Part shown: one piece after another, positions 33,720 through 46,542 of the stretch
Layout of the letters: each line of letters starts with the position of its first letter
How positions within the stretch are numbered: the first letter of the stretch is position 1
Source: Heliopora coerulea
Taxonomy: Eukaryota > Cnidaria > Anthozoa > Scleralcyonacea > Helioporidae
DNA length: 64,000 nt
Reading direction: 5' to 3'
Assembly: GCA_030142905.1 (NCBI GenBank)
Contig: JASJOG010000122.1
Coordinates: forward strand, 682,001-746,000
The notes under the pieces: generated by a model
The model's input: the letters and a program-made list of their open reading frames with translations, nothing else
What the model was told of the DNA's origin: nothing
Database searches by the model: none
Made by a program: the position numbers and the translations under genes

Positions 33720-34525
33720 ATATTTGAAATTGGTAAAGGAGTACAACCTCAAACTATTAGGTGCTGGTTTATAATTTTATGCATTAGTCACTCTATTTTA
33801 ATTCTATCAAGTTTATTTCTTATCCATTATAATATTTCATTATTCATGTACTATTTGTTGCGTCGCCACGGGAAGAAGTGGGCTGTTCCAGACCCCATAT
33901 CTCTTCATCACCAGTTTTTAATTCTTTTTAAACTGATGAGAAGCTGATAGGAGCCGTACGACATAAAGGTCTCAAAATGTTCTTATCAAAATCAACTCAT
34001 ATATTCCCAATTAAGTCATTCAGCCTTGTTTTTAAGCTTGTTTCTTTCATTTTCAAGTGCTTTCACCGTTAAATACGACATAACCATCATTATGACATTA
34101 TAAATTAGTATGACATAATCACTTAATTGGACCTACCTACACATTACGACGGCTGGTGAAGCCCCTGTACACTACCCATCAGTTGAATTTCGCTGGACAG
34201 TTTTTCCAACTCACAACATTTTTCCAACTTACTAACATTTTTCGTTATCTTCGGGAGAATGCAATTTACTCAATACACATTGTCCGTTTTCATAATAGGA
34301 TAAAGCTCGTGTTGGCAGAAGATCTCGCCAAGTATTTCGCGGTCATAGTAATTGAACTTGTGGACGAAAGGGTCCCTTAGAATTATCTTATGCAATGGTA
34401 CAATTTAGTTCTCGTCCGTCCAACCTTGATGGTAAGTCTTTTCAAAAACTTTACGAAATTTTTCCGATTTTCACAAAGTCACCTACTTCGTATTTGAACT
34501 TGATCCTTCTTGGGTTTTCTTAAAT
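33720..34525. other. Non-coding stretch
   Basis: No coding region or known element was seen. A short frame at 34,156-34,380 has no recognisable motif. Confidence 0.4.
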
Positions 34526-34529
34526 ATAA

Positions 34530-34625
34530 TCTTTTTCCCCTAGATCGGGCGAGGGTACTAAGCTGGACGTGCGTGGAGTCCTTTTGCACGCGTGGTGACT
34601 AGGGAGAAAAATTTTCACTGTTTTC
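34530..34625 (-). repeat. Tail fragment of repeat R1, copy e
   Basis: On the minus strand this matches the R1 tail: CACGCGTG, GACTCCACGCACGTCC, TAGTACCCTCGCC. It ends just before the TIR element at 34,638. Confidence 0.5.
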
Positions 34626-34637
34626 GAATAATTTATG

Positions 34638-35245
34638 CAGGGACCATGTCACTGGGGGGGCGGGGGCCATAGCCCCCCAACATTTTTGCAGAGATTTTTT
34701 TGTTTTTATATGATTAATTTTAAACTTCAATAGCTTAACAAATATCGAAAATGAACAGCAGCGTAAAAGAGATAATTATAGCTCTTGCGATTCTATTGTT
34801 TGGAAACGTCACGAAAAAGAACAAAACAATAGACATTTTCGATTATATAAACAGCCAGCTATTTCTCAAAGCCAGTTTGGTTTCCACGTGCTACGTGTGT
34901 AGTAAGGATTAAGAAGTGTAGCAAGATAGAAACCAGGTTATTGTTTGTGTACAGTTAGTATATCATTTTCGTTTCCCATGCAGAATATCTGAAAGTAGTT
35001 TTCTTCTACGACAGACAGGAATGATATCAACATGAGTAAAAAAGTAGTAGCTTTTGTGGCCTTTGTATTTTCAGGGTGTATGTATATTTGATAAACACTT
35101 AAATTGATATATAACTTTTTACACGTAAAATCTGGTCATTTTTCCCCTTAATTTTTTTCATATTTTACAAGGAAAATCCCGCGAAAATGCATATTTGAAG
35201 ATAAATTCTGGCCTCCCCACTTTTAAAATCGTGTCGCGGCCCCTG
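34638..35245. mobile_element. Non-autonomous TIR element flanked by TTATG
   Basis: This 608-bp element starts CAGGGACCATGTCAC and ends (reverse complement) CAGGGGCCGCGACAC, an imperfect terminal inverted repeat. TTATG stands directly outside both ends (34,633-34,637 and 35,246-35,250) as a 5-bp direct repeat. The body is AT-rich and non-coding, after a GC-rich GGGGGCGGGGGCC stretch near the left end. The CAGGG ends recall hAT elements, but hAT normally makes 8-bp duplications, so the superfamily is open. Confidence 0.65.
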
Positions 35246-35254
35246 TTATGTTTG

Positions 35255-35256
<2 letters not shown>

Positions 35257-35288
<32 letters not shown>

Positions 35289-35290
35289 TA
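35257..35290. repeat. (TA)n microsatellite
   Basis: About 34 bases of TA between the TIR element and the PLE fragment end. Confidence 0.88.
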
Positions 35291-36195
35291 GTGTAGTGAG
35301 ATTTTGCTTAAGAGTATATGATTGCTACTCTGAGTTTCACGCGGATGCGATCTTCAGGCAACTGAAACAGTGTCGATTCATTGTCTCCTTTTTCTCTGTT
35401 CATTGACGTCATGGTTTGCGCGGGTTGCATGGCTCATTACTATTGTCCTTGTGTGGCTTGTCTTTGAGATGAGAAATCTGTTTCGATGTCTGCACTTTGA
35501 GACGATATTCAATCTTTTGTTGAGAAGGTTCTTTAGGCGTGCTTTCATGATGCAAAGTTTTTCCTCCATGCAAAGGTTACATTTTTTTGCTTCGCTTGTG
35601 TAGGCCGCGGCCCTTTTCACAATCGCCTATTTTATATCGAAAGATTGGTTATTCGATTTTAGATCCCATATGTATTTTGATAGTTCCGTCTCATTGGAGT
35701 ACTTACTGTTTTTGAAGGATTTGATGTGGTTTCTGTATCGCTCTTTAAAACTGTTTGCTGTCATTCCTATGTACTGTTTTGTCTCCCTGGTGTCAGTCGT
35801 GGTTACGTCGACTCTATAAACGATGTTGTTAGTTAAGCAGTAACCTTGGAGAAAGCACTCTTCTTTTCTTCTGCAGTTGCAATTATCTGTTTTCTGAAGC
35901 TTTCTATTTTCATTTTTATTTAGGATTCGGGAGTTATGTTTGGTGATCATAGTCTTCATGTTGTCCATGCAGCTGTAGATTATTTTGACTGTGTTCCAGT
36001 TGAAGGTTTTGTGATGATTGCATGATTCAGGGAAATGTTTGTCAATTAGTTTTAGAAAGTTATGGCCAATTTTTGATTTGATGTTCTTGCTATATGGTGG
36101 GTTGAACCATATGTTTCTGCATCTACGTTTTTTGGACAATGTAGATTTGGGCATCTTGTCGCTTTCGAGTAACATGCTCATAACGAGTAGTCGTT
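35291..36195 (-). pseudogene. Penelope-like element fragment (family C)
   Basis: A 184-residue frame at 36,181-35,627 carries RNIWFNPPYSKNIKSKIGH and a GIY-YIG nuclease, NIVYRVDV, QYIGMTANSFKERYRNH. YIG is intact, unlike the copies at 18-20 kb. The tail continues frameshifted to about 35,390. The 3' end (35,364-35,330) keeps CTGAAGA, a CGC/GCG hairpin and GAAAC, a hammerhead-like core with all conserved bases in both boxes. The reverse transcriptase is missing. Confidence 0.78.
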
Positions 36196-38219
36196 ATAAG
36201 CATGGAAGGTCATGGTGAAATGCGCTCCGATAAAGTCTTGGAAGATTTAGTTGTTAGTGATGGCGATTGTTTAAGAAAGCTGTTGGAAATCACTAGTAAA
36301 GGAAAGCTGAAATGGTTGGGAGATTTCAAATCCTTCCAAAAGTTTGTTTCAGATGTTATGGAGATAAAATCGAAATGGATTTCGCCAGGAGGTGAGTGCA
36401 AGCTTATATAAAATGATGATGTGTCAATTCGCTGGTATCCTTCTAAACAAACGTTTACTGTCGGAGGACTAAAGGGCAAAGAAATCAAGGCGAGACTTTC
36501 CTAGTTACTCTATTCTTCACTGGACAGTAAAGATAACTTGGAAGATCGCGAAGATAGTGAACAACTTATTGATCAAGCTATTTTTGAAGAACAGAATCGT
36601 CCCTTACCTGTTCCTTGCATAACTAATGATCGGCTAACTACACTGGAATATTCGATTGCGAAAATTAAATCCCAAATGAATAACATTAAAGAAGAACTTA
36701 AACATCACTGTTCTCATTTCGATAAGATACCCGAAAGCACATCAACACCAGTAAACCACGACAATGATCAGAAATCTTGCGTGACGATTGACCTAGTTCA
36801 GCAGTGTCTTACCATGCTACAAAGAGAAAACAGCCAACTAATGAAAGAAAATGAAGCCCTTAGGGATAGAATCAATATCGTCTCTTATGTTGTAGCTGAT
36901 TTGAATACCAAAATCAAAGATGTAGAGAGTGAAAAGTCAGGTTTACTTGCTGCTATTAAACTCATTATGAAGATTATCGAAAGGTATGCGAGAACATTAA
37001 GCCATCCCATAAATTAACGAGCAATTATGCTGCAGGCGAATTACAAAAGAAAGGAGTAAATGAATTAAATCCAGAAGAGGACCAAGTAGAAAGAGGGCAC
37101 ACTGTTCATCAACCTACTGGTAGATGTTAAACAAATAGCATCATAGCGCCCACTGTCGAAGTTATCAACAGATATGAAGTTCTTAGTGAACTATCTCAAG
37201 ACGTAGACGAGACGCCGCAGAACATCCAACCGACAAATGGCAAAAGAGATTTAAAACAAAAACAGAAACAGATACGAACAAACAACTCTACGACCAATTC
37301 TGCCGAACACACCGAAGGTCAACCTCGAGCAGAAGAAGAACAGAAAAACCATCGCCAAGGTAGTCTCAACCAACGCCAAAATTTGCCTAAGCAACGACGA
37401 AGTGTTACTATTGTTGGTGATTCCATGCTAAAATATCTTAGACCTATGTAACTCCAGAGAAATTCAGGAGTAAAGGTTTAAGTTAAAACCTTCCCAGGTG
37501 CTCGATTGGAAGACATGACTCACTATATCAAACCTACCCTGACATCTGCTCCTGAATGTGTGGTATTACATGTAGGAACAAACGATGTAAAATTTAAATC
37601 TTCACAAGAAATCTCTGCGAACATACATTCAATTGGAATAGAGATTATGGACACAAATCCAAGTTCAAAACTTAACAACCTTTCGATATAATATGCATTA
37701 ATGAAACAAGATTAGACAGAACCATACGAGATGAGGAAGTTGAACTCACGGGCTATGAAATAGTAAGAGCAGATAGAAATAGAAATGGTGGGGGCGTCGC
37801 AAATTATATAAAAAAACAATATTTCATATAACCAACGAGAAAATATAATTCCTGATGACGCTGAAGCTATCTGTTTGGAAGTCAAAAAACCAAAAACTAA
37901 ATCCTTCTTGATTTCAACATGGTATCGCCCACCTAACTTAGATGCTACTATTTACGAAAAATTTGAGTACTTTTTGCGTAAAGCCGATGACGAAAATCTT
38001 GAGATAGTCATAACTGGTGATTTCAACTGTAATCTCTTAAAGGCAGAAGAAGACTCTCGCACCAGTAAACTCAAGGACATATTCGATATATATCAGTTAC
38101 AACAACATATTCTTAAACCGACAAGAGTTACGACAAGCCTAATCGATTTAATATTAACAAAATTACATGACAATAAAAGCATAGATTCTGGGGTTATGTA
38201 TGTCGGGATTAGTAATCAT
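36196..38219 (+). pseudogene. Left part of a CR1/L2-type LINE split by the CACTA-like element
   Basis: ORF1 begins near 36,202. A basic N-terminal part is followed by a coiled coil (36,538-37,017, with heptads around QRENSQLMKENEALRDRI). An SGNH-type esterase follows: VTIVGDSMLKYL near 37,405-37,440 and VVLHVGTNDV near 37,560-37,590. Esterase ORF1s are known in CR1 and L2 LINEs. A deletion joins it at about 37,685 to the endonuclease: CINETRLD, later VITGDFNCNLL (38,007-38,040). The frame runs to GISNH, whose last codon is 38,217-38,219, and is then cut by the insertion. Several stops make it inactive. Confidence 0.8.
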
Positions 38220-38233
38220 CACGAGAAGAAGTT
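38220..38233 (+). repeat. Left terminal inverted repeat of the CACTA-like element
   Basis: CACGAGAAGAAGTT, directly after the CAT duplication. It pairs with 51,925-51,938 at 11 of 14 positions; the outer CACG is perfect. Confidence 0.8.
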
Positions 38234-38244
38234 TTAACTTTTCA

Positions 38245-38465
38245 TACATTGCAAATGTGTTACAAATTTAACGTAAATTTAGTCTTTTTTTACCTTTGTC
38301 CAAGTTTGCAATAGTGTGTATTTATGAATTTTCATCATCTAGGCAATGAGTGTTTAGGTGCAATGGCAGACTATTCATTGAATTTACCACCGCTGCAAAT
38401 GTATTAGATATTTCAAATTTTGCCGTAGTCACTAACCATGCAAATGTGTGGTAGTTTTAGAAATT
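38245..38465. repeat. Left subterminal repeats of the CACTA-like element
   Basis: Three TGCAAATGT words (from 38,250, 38,394 and 38,439) and a variant TTGCAATAGTG (about 38,305) are each followed by a T-rich stretch ending in AAATTT or GAATTT. In CACTA elements, short subterminal motifs bind the transposition proteins. The same TGCAAAT core dominates the right end. Confidence 0.62.
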
Positions 38466-38857
38466 TACATCATTTGTGCTTCCATCTTTAGTTGTGTGAA
38501 GATATTGATTTTCAGCCAGTGAAAACATTTCCATCAAATTCGAGGGTTTTATAATACCACTTTTTGTTTAAAAACAAAAATTCGCTATTATGCAGAAGTT
38601 TTAAATTTTTGGCATCAGTTTTAAGAAAAGTAATTGCCGATTTTTTAAATTTTCTGCAATATAATCCAGTTTTGATGTTGTTTCTCTACAATGTGTTATT
38701 TAAAAGGATATGAATTATTGCTAGAGTAAAGCCGATTCTAATACATGTCAGCTCTACAAGGATAGCAGTATAAGGAGGCGCAATTAGATATACACATACG
38801 AAGAACATTTCAATGTAAGAAGTTTAATTTTGGAAACGTTTAACTCAAACTTTAAGA

Positions 38858-38981
38858 CTGTTTTCCACTAGGCGAATTTTATGGCGCGAAATTTGCTCTG
38901 GTTTGGAACTAATGAGAAACCTAGTCAATTTACACAAAGAAATGTCGATTCACGCGATAAAATTCGCCAAGTGGAAAACAG
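38858..38981. mobile_element. Foldback MITE of 124 bp
   Basis: CTGTTTTCCACTAGGCGAAT at the left and its near reverse complement at the right (ending at 38,981) form arms of about 33 bp around a 60-bp loop. Words such as GCGCGAA and TTCACGCG pair at the inner ends. It has no coding capacity and is nested in the CACTA-like element. Confidence 0.75.
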
Positions 38982-39124
38982 CCTTTACAAGCAACTTTAA
39001 GTAATTCATACAAATTAGTCACATTGAAGAGTAATAAACACCAGTAAAAGTTTACAAAAATATTCATAATACTGTGTGTAAATGTCTTGCAATGTTGTAA
39101 AATACGAAAACTAAAAGGTCTTAA

Positions 39125-42100
39125 TTACATCTTTTTTATGGCCCACGACGGCATACCCTCGGGGGGGTTATCATCTATGGGATCTCCTTCTTGTCGGGGT
39201 AACACCATGGCTCTAGCTTTCTCGCTTTTTTTCCTCATTATTTTTCGGTCGAGGCTTTGAAGCACATTGGTGAGTTCTTCCGACCTCCATGTAAATGGAT
39301 GAGTCCTGATCACCTTTCTTGGCCTTTTCCCCTCATCATCTGATCCCATTGCTCATTCTTCATCGCTATTAGTCTCGTACGAGCTGACTTCTGGCGACAT
39401 CGCTTCAAATAACAGAGCAGACTTAATCTTTTTTCGGTGATGCTCGTTGAAAGCCGGTGATGTTTCCGTAATCTTCTTGCGGAGACGTAATTTCTAGATT
39501 TTGTGATAGAGGGAAATAAGAAAGATCGTTTAATAGCAGTATAAATCACATCATACGCATTTTTTAGTGTTGCAAAATACTAAGCGTGAGAGAGCTAAGG
39601 TAGTTTTGTTGGTCTGATGACTGGACAAGCTGGACAAGATAACAAGAAATAGGACTTCTGGAACAAAAAAACATCAATGAAGTTAAGAGGTAATTATATT
39701 TCATGTGAGTTTGTTACAGCCCTGCAGTCAATGACTGTAATATTTTTTACCGGCCATTGCCGCACAAGGCCTTTTTGCAAACAGTACACGAAAATATACA
39801 ATTTGTAAGTTTTTTGTATCGACTACGTATAGCAACCACCGAGGCAGCATTCACGTCATTTACAATAGATGGCTCTATGCTCTAAGACCTGACACAACGG
39901 TAAGAATACTAAGAAAGCTGGTCGAGTGGTTGTAAAAGTTTCACAAATATGCCAGACTGAGAAATAGCCAAGAGAGGCACGCTCTTGCTGGAAAACACTT
40001 CCACAGACTACTCGTCATAGATCACTGGTTTAGAATTTCGTAAAACAGCCTACTTTGGCACTTAATTATTCCTTGGACGTGCGCTAGATTCGAATCAGTC
40101 AATTATTTTGAGTCAAACAAGCACAAACGTGACATTGTTTTATCAATGATAATAATGTTACGGATTACAAACATTTTTTTGTTTTTTTTGCATGACGTTT
40201 CACTGTATGATAGAAAAGTAAGAAAATCAAAACAAGTTAAAACTTTTTTCCCTAATAAGGTCTGAGTGTATATGGTCACATTGACATTAGGTGCTGAGTT
40301 GATTAGAATTCTGGCCATTCATTTTCATAAACTTGGACGTAATAAACGTATATATTTGACTCACCTACTAGATGAAAGCATGGGGAAAAAAAACATCACT
40401 GTGTATGAACTTTAAATAACTAATTAATATTTTTTATATATTTTTCTTTTGTGTTCTTGGGGTTTACCCCTTTTTGTACCAAATGAAAATTTACTTTAGA
40501 TTGCAACCATCACCATAACAATCTGGGGTTTAAAACATCGTTGGACTATTTTAAAATTTAACGTATCCCTTGAAAATAAAAGATAGAATTTATTTTCTCT
40601 AAAAGTACCCTCTTCAGCACCCCTTTAAGATTCTCGTGTCTTACTTCGTTTATTCGGTGCCTTCGTCTCTCACGTTGTTTAATGGCATCGTGAGAGCCTT
40701 CTTGTTTGGCCTTCTCTATTCTTCTTTTGCCAAGAAAATGACATTTCAAAGCTCCTTGGAACAAAAGGGAAGAACATATAGTTTTGTTACTTGTCCGATT
40801 TTTAAGACACAAATAAAAAGAATGAAATATCAATTGAAATGAAGGTCAATCAAAGACTATGCGATAAGTAAACGAAATGACAGTCAAGCTCGGAAGTCAT
40901 TCGTTAATATCTTTTTTTGGCAATTAAACTGGAAGCTGCAACTAAAAGTGCAACTATCTTCAGAGTACTCAAGGGAGAAAAAAACATTTAGGTTGGGGAT
41001 GGGGACACAACATGAACGAAAAACATAAAGTATTAATCATAATAACAAGCAAGTCTTATAATATCCCTAAGGGGAAACGACCATTCAGGAAGTTATTTCG
41101 ATGAAGACGTCTTAATCAGCACAAGAAAGAATTAAAGAGCCTTTACCACTTATTATAATGCCTTTCCATCTCTCTCAATTTTTGGCAGTGTTGCCAGTTT
41201 GGTCATTTCAGGGAAAAATTTGTTCTATTTGCCTTCTTTCAAGCCGTTTTAAATGAATAAAATAATCAGGTGGCAAAACTGTTTTTGGAAAATTTTGGCG
41301 TTTTTGAAACTTTGAACTTTTGAAAACAGCCACTCATTTTACGATTCTAAAGGTAGTGGACGTGACATGGGAATATTTACTCGGAATACTTGCAGTGACC
41401 TAACTAAGTAGCGGATTAGTTTTTCTCTGGCTTTTTTTTTTTATTATTTTATTTATAATTTTTTTATTTTTATTCCTTGGGCATCAAAAATTTGAAAAAT
41501 AGTTTAATGTATTCCCGAAACTAAAAATATAAGGATTACAACAAAATAAATGATATTTTTTATATATAATAATGTCGACTACGAATTTTTAATACTTAAC
41601 AAGCGGAAATTTGTTTGGTTTACGTTGCTGTACATTGCAAAACAACGGTAAATAGGAAAGATGACAGAGCCAAATATGAAAAGTACCGGTCACCTCATGA
41701 GCAAATTTAATCTTCAAAAGGCTTTTAATACGTATATGAAATGATCTTATTGGCCAAGAGAGGTACCAGCTGCAGATTCTATAAACTTCTCATTAACCTA
41801 ATTAGTGTTAATCTCTATTTTGCCTGTTTCCTCCAATCAATGCTCCAAATAAAAGCCCAGCTTGTATTTTGTTTTCATTTCATACTCCAATGTCTTACCA
41901 GAAGTTGCGTTAAAATGTTCTGATCTGAAATTCGTGTTGAGAGGCGTGGCGGGGGATGTCTATAGTAGCCGCGGCCCTGCCTGCATTTTGTTTGAAAGGC
42001 AGCTTTCTCACTGCTCAGCTGAACTGCATTCTTGACAAAGTACCTACACGAAGGCAATGTACACACAGTACGAAAATTTCAAAAATTCTTGAAATCCAAA

Positions 42101-45100
42101 ATCCTCAAAAATCACCTCTTCCACTGCAATTATTAATTATGCAATCAGTTCGGCATTTATCGATGAAGGTAACAGACATTTTACTGATCAGTCCCTAGGC
42201 TTCCTGCGACCAAAACGTCTCAGGTAAATGCTGATTAATTTTTGTCTGATGTGATTTTGGCGGGAAGGTGAGAATATCGTTAATGAAATATTACGTTCTG
42301 AGGAAACATCCAGGAGAAAAGATTTAAAGAATCTGTTATAATTCCCGACTTAAATGATTCATTGGCAAAGGTGTATTGAGGCTTAAGATCTCTTGTGGAC
42401 GGTGGTAATGCCTGTTTGTTTCTTCCCTTTGCCGTGCATCAATCTTCAACAACATTTCATTTTGCGATTGAGTGTCAGGACTTAGAAGGCTAACATGGGA
42501 AAACTTTGTCTTGTGTTCAACAGAACAAGTGCTTGAAAGTTTTTGCTTTGTGGTGGGCATATCAAGCTCATATTCTAGGCGTAAGAATGGAACAAAAATA
42601 ACAAGTCTATCTGTGTTCTTACAATGCATTATGATCTGCGGATTCTTTTGCGTCACTAGCAATTAACCTATTTCATCTGTTTCAACTGTTTGTATTTGAT
42701 TTATTATTTACGAAGAAGTCTCTTCAACTTTTGGACAGGTCTCAATAGATTTCTATTAGTAACCGGTCTTTTTTATGTGGCCATTCATATTTTGATCTTT
42801 TGTCAAGTGAGCAGGTCATTTGGATACTGTGTTAGGTCGATAAAATCATCGAAGACATGGCAATTGTTATTTCTGGGACCTAAAATTTCGGTCGTGAGCA
42901 AGAGAGGTGGACGATACCCGTGGCCATGTCAATTAGACGATGCAATATCAACTATTTTAGTTATCGTTAGTAACAGTACCACATCGATACGAAGTAGAGT
43001 CTGTATTGAAGGGAGGAATTACGATATTAACTGACCTCGCCAATTCGGCATACCGAGTAAATGTTAAAGATTACATAAACTCAAGGGACAGCGGAGCCGG
43101 GGGGCTGCAGGGGCTGTAGCCCCCCCTTCTTTCCAAATGTAATGTTGAAACAACTACGCTTTAAAACACTTGTATGGCTTTCATATTGTATGGTTTATAA
43201 TCACTGGTTTAACTATTTCCGAACGAAGGTATTAATCTGGACACGGTTCATTTAAAGGCATTGACCTACTAGGGCCACAGTAAAGAGGAAAATGGGCTTC
43301 AAGGAACCCTTTATGCAGTTTGTGAAATCATTTTATACTAGTTGGAATACTGCAATGGTTAGAAGGCCTAGAAACCTAAAGTCCTTGACATCTACATTTC
43401 ATGTTATGGGAAAGGAGCTAGAAACGAAAGAATTCCTGCATATAAGCACGAACTGTAAACAAAGTGAGGTGCGTAACGGTAGATTTAATGGGAGTCTATG
43501 TTACAAATCTTACATCTAACGTGACAACAGTTGCAGTTCGATGCTCATCCTGAATGTACTTCATTGTATACTTTGCTGACCATGCCATTCTTCGTCCAAA
43601 GGATCGTTTTTTCCTGTTAACCTAGCACAGTTCACAACGATCTCACGCACAACTTATTTTTTATAGGCAGAACGTCGTAACTTCTACCAAGGAAAGCCTT
43701 TCATTGTGCCTTAGAAAGTAATGAGGGAACTGCTACATCAAACAAAGTAAATTTTACCATTATAAGCTCAACGTGAATGGGTTGTATTCATATCCAAATC
43801 ACTTTAGCTCGTGTGAATTGGAAGAAAAAGCAGAGAAAGGGTACGTTTCGTGAACATGTAAATAACTGTTGTACAGCTGTTCTACTTTACTGTGGACTAC
43901 GCAGAATATTGAACGATTATTCATAAGCAGATGGAATGTGCCCTTACTTTGCATCACGTAGCCATCAACCTTGTCCATGTTTTCCAAGGCTTTCATATTT
44001 TTAATCACCTCTTTGTTCACTGCCTCATTGTTAGGTGCCCGGAAGCTGAAAATGTTTTATGAATTTAGCTTAATTTAGTTCAACATTACATACCAGATGG
44101 CAGGTGGTTCCCCAATGTCATTGACAAGGCCACCACTGTATGAGTTAAATACATTATATGATTACATACACAATACAATACAGTGATAAGCACAACAGTA
44201 CATACTGTAACTAAAGTATGATTTGGTCTGGCAATTCAAGAAATCTTGCTCATAATTTTGGCTCTCATTAACTTCACTGCTTATTCATTTTTTAAAGATT
44301 TTTCAAGCTCATTATTTGCTTGAATGAACATGTTGAGTTTTTCCTCTTTTTTTTTTCCAGCCATTGTATGGTTTAACAGAAATCTCCATCTTCATTACCT
44401 GAGTTACAAATAAATCCATTGATTTTCATCTAGTCCCCAAAGCAAGACACATTCACCATCTATGCAGATAAGTGGCACAGCAGTATAATGTTTAACTTTT
44501 CATCAATATTGTGGTACATGTAATCATGGAAGAACCAGGTCAAAAGCCGACTTGTATAATGAATGTATTTGCCCAGCAAATGGCTTTAAGCCAAATCATA
44601 ATGAAGGCTCAATAATAATTTGAATAATATATAACACTAACATTTTGTCCTTACATTGGAAAAGCAATTTCACAAACAACAATATCTAGAATGATAATCA
44701 ATCTAAGATTAATGAACATTTATCTAGTTCATAGCTGAAAAGTAATACTAGGAAAAGTTCTTCAGCTCAAAATTAGTTTTCCCAGCATCCAAACATTGGT
44801 TTAGAAATATAAGAGATTAGTTCTAAGTCTTGATAATACTTCTCCAAAGTACCAGTCAGAAAGATAATCAGCATAGTAATCTAGTCATCTTAGTAAACTA
44901 ACCAAAGTATTGAGGCCTATCAAATGAAAGCTTGATGAAAAGAAATTTCATGAATGCAAATGGCATTTCTAAGTACATGAACAGTATTTGCTGCTGTCTT
45001 GACATATCAAACAGCAGAAAAAGTGTTTCAGTTCATTTTATATTTGCTGGCATCTCTGTACTTGCATTTCCTTTTAAGCACAGGCATCACCTTGCTAGCT

Positions 45101-46542
45101 AATATTACATTGTAATACACTGTAAATTTCTTATTGTAGACATTTTTAAAGAAGAATAACTGCAAATAGAGCATTGAATGTTGAACTTTGGAGTTATGTA
45201 AGTATTTTAATTTTGTAATTCATTGTGTATTAACATAAAGTACATGTAGATATGAATCACTACAGTGTGTATTTTTTGAGAGATAAAATTATAAGAGAAG
45301 CCTTACAGCATACAGCTTTCATTTCATCTCATGGTTAAATTAAATGGGCCAGGTTGACACATGTATAGTTTGTATACTCAAGTGAATGCCTGGCTTTTAG
45401 CTGATTTACCATAATCAGCAAAATGCAAGTAATTGTACCCTTGAAAGGGAAAGTCGGGGTCATAATGATGGTGAAAGTGAGCACAACAATCAGATCTCTG
45501 ACTGTGTTGGAATAGATTCCTAAAGAACTGTAAACATGTTGTTGCCAATCCCAAGTAATAAAGGCAAAAAGGCTCCTTTCCTGATGTTTGTGGAATGTGT
45601 CCTGAACCTGATATATTGACTTGTAATATTTCACAGAAAAATCCTTGTTTCTACAAAAACTAACTAAAAATTCAAGAGTATTTTGGGGTTAAAGTTGTAT
45701 TTTCTTGTTGGGGCTGCCGTTAGGAAATTAGCCAGTTACAGTCCATATTAAAATCGCTGCAAAATAGGTGTTTATAAATTAATGTTTTCTTAAGGATGGT
45801 TTTTACCTTTGAGTGAAGTCCCATTTGGTGGAAAGATTGTTTACAGCTACTCTAACGTTCCTCTGTTGGAAAGGAATATAAAAACGTAATGAGATAAAGT
45901 AGCCAATGTTGAAAACTTCTGATAAAAATCCTAAAGATTAACAACTGAATCTTTTACTGCTGTTCGTAGCTGCAAACTGCATTTCTGTCATTTGGACACT
46001 ATTTTCATGTACTGTATACCTGAGCACAGTACATGTTTATCTCGCTCTAATTTATTATCACTATAACTTATGGTTCTATTTTTTCACACTGTAATTATAT
46101 GACTTAATTTAGAACTCCTGACAACATTGCTGGAATCTACAATGATCCTAAAAACTGCAAGAACTACATGTACAACCTGACGTTCTGACTGAAGTGCACT
46201 TTATATTCAGTAACCTGTACGTACTATACTGTTAGTGCTATGTACTTGTGTGCGGTGAAACGCCATATATTATCTAAAGTATATCTTTAATTAATACTGT
46301 ATTATACCAGTATATAAACCCTTAATAAATGGTTTTGATTTTACCTTCACTTCGGTTGGTATTTTGCTCGCGGTGCCTGGTGAGCGATGATTGCTCTTTT
46401 GAGCTTCAAGCAACTTGCTTGTCCTTTGTAGTAACTGCTCCTGGTTTTTAGCAATGAGTTTCAGCGCCTCAATTATATTTGTCGTGCTTTCGTGTGGTTG
46501 CTCCATGACACAACTTCCAAAGGTTTTGTGTATTTTTTTCAC
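39125..46542 (-). CDS. Five-exon accessory protein gene of the CACTA-like element
   Basis: Exons: 46,542-46,345, 45,862-45,807, 44,045-43,948, 40,754-40,645 and 39,493-39,125. All introns are GT-AG (donors GTAAAA, GTAAAA, GTAAGG, GTAAGA) with phases 0, 2, 1 and 0, and all joins keep frame, for 831 nt. Exon 1 gives a helical Gln/Leu-rich start, then GTASKIPTEVK. Exons 2-3 give a KWDFTQSFRAPNNEAV-type domain. Exon 4 is strongly basic (KRRIEKAKQEG, RERRRHRINE), a likely DNA-binding or nuclear segment. Exon 5 ends with FTWRSEELTNVLQSLDRK and a Pro-rich PSWAIKKM. From memory, cnidarian transposon-linked proteins share the IPTEVK and WRS...LDRK pattern. An in-frame TGA at 39,355-39,353 would stop the product at 200 of 276 residues. 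Function is unknown; by analogy with plant TnpA it may bind the subterminal repeats. Confidence 0.78.
43085..43140. repeat. GC-rich foldback-like patch
   Basis: GGGGGGCTGCAGGGGCTGTAGCCCCCC at about 43,100-43,127 can fold back on itself and stands out from AT-rich surroundings. A similar GGGGGCC...GCCCCCC patch starts the TIR element at 34,638. It may be the end of a non-autonomous transposon in the third intron; the other end was not found. Confidence 0.35.

Noticed and set aside
42336..42662. A 108-codon minus-strand frame as an extra exon of the accessory gene
   Set aside because: Exon 3 (ends phase 1) and exon 4 (starts with two bases) already join in phase; this frame lies in intron 3 and would have to be inserted without evidence.
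43799..44020. The full 73-codon minus-strand frame as one exon
   Set aside because: A strong donor (AAAGTAAGG) at 43,948/43,947 joins in phase to exon 4; the part after it is read-through into the intron.
45335..45634. A 99-codon minus-strand frame, partly hydrophobic
   Set aside because: It lies in intron 2 of the accessory gene, has no motif, and has no neighbouring splice sites that keep frame.
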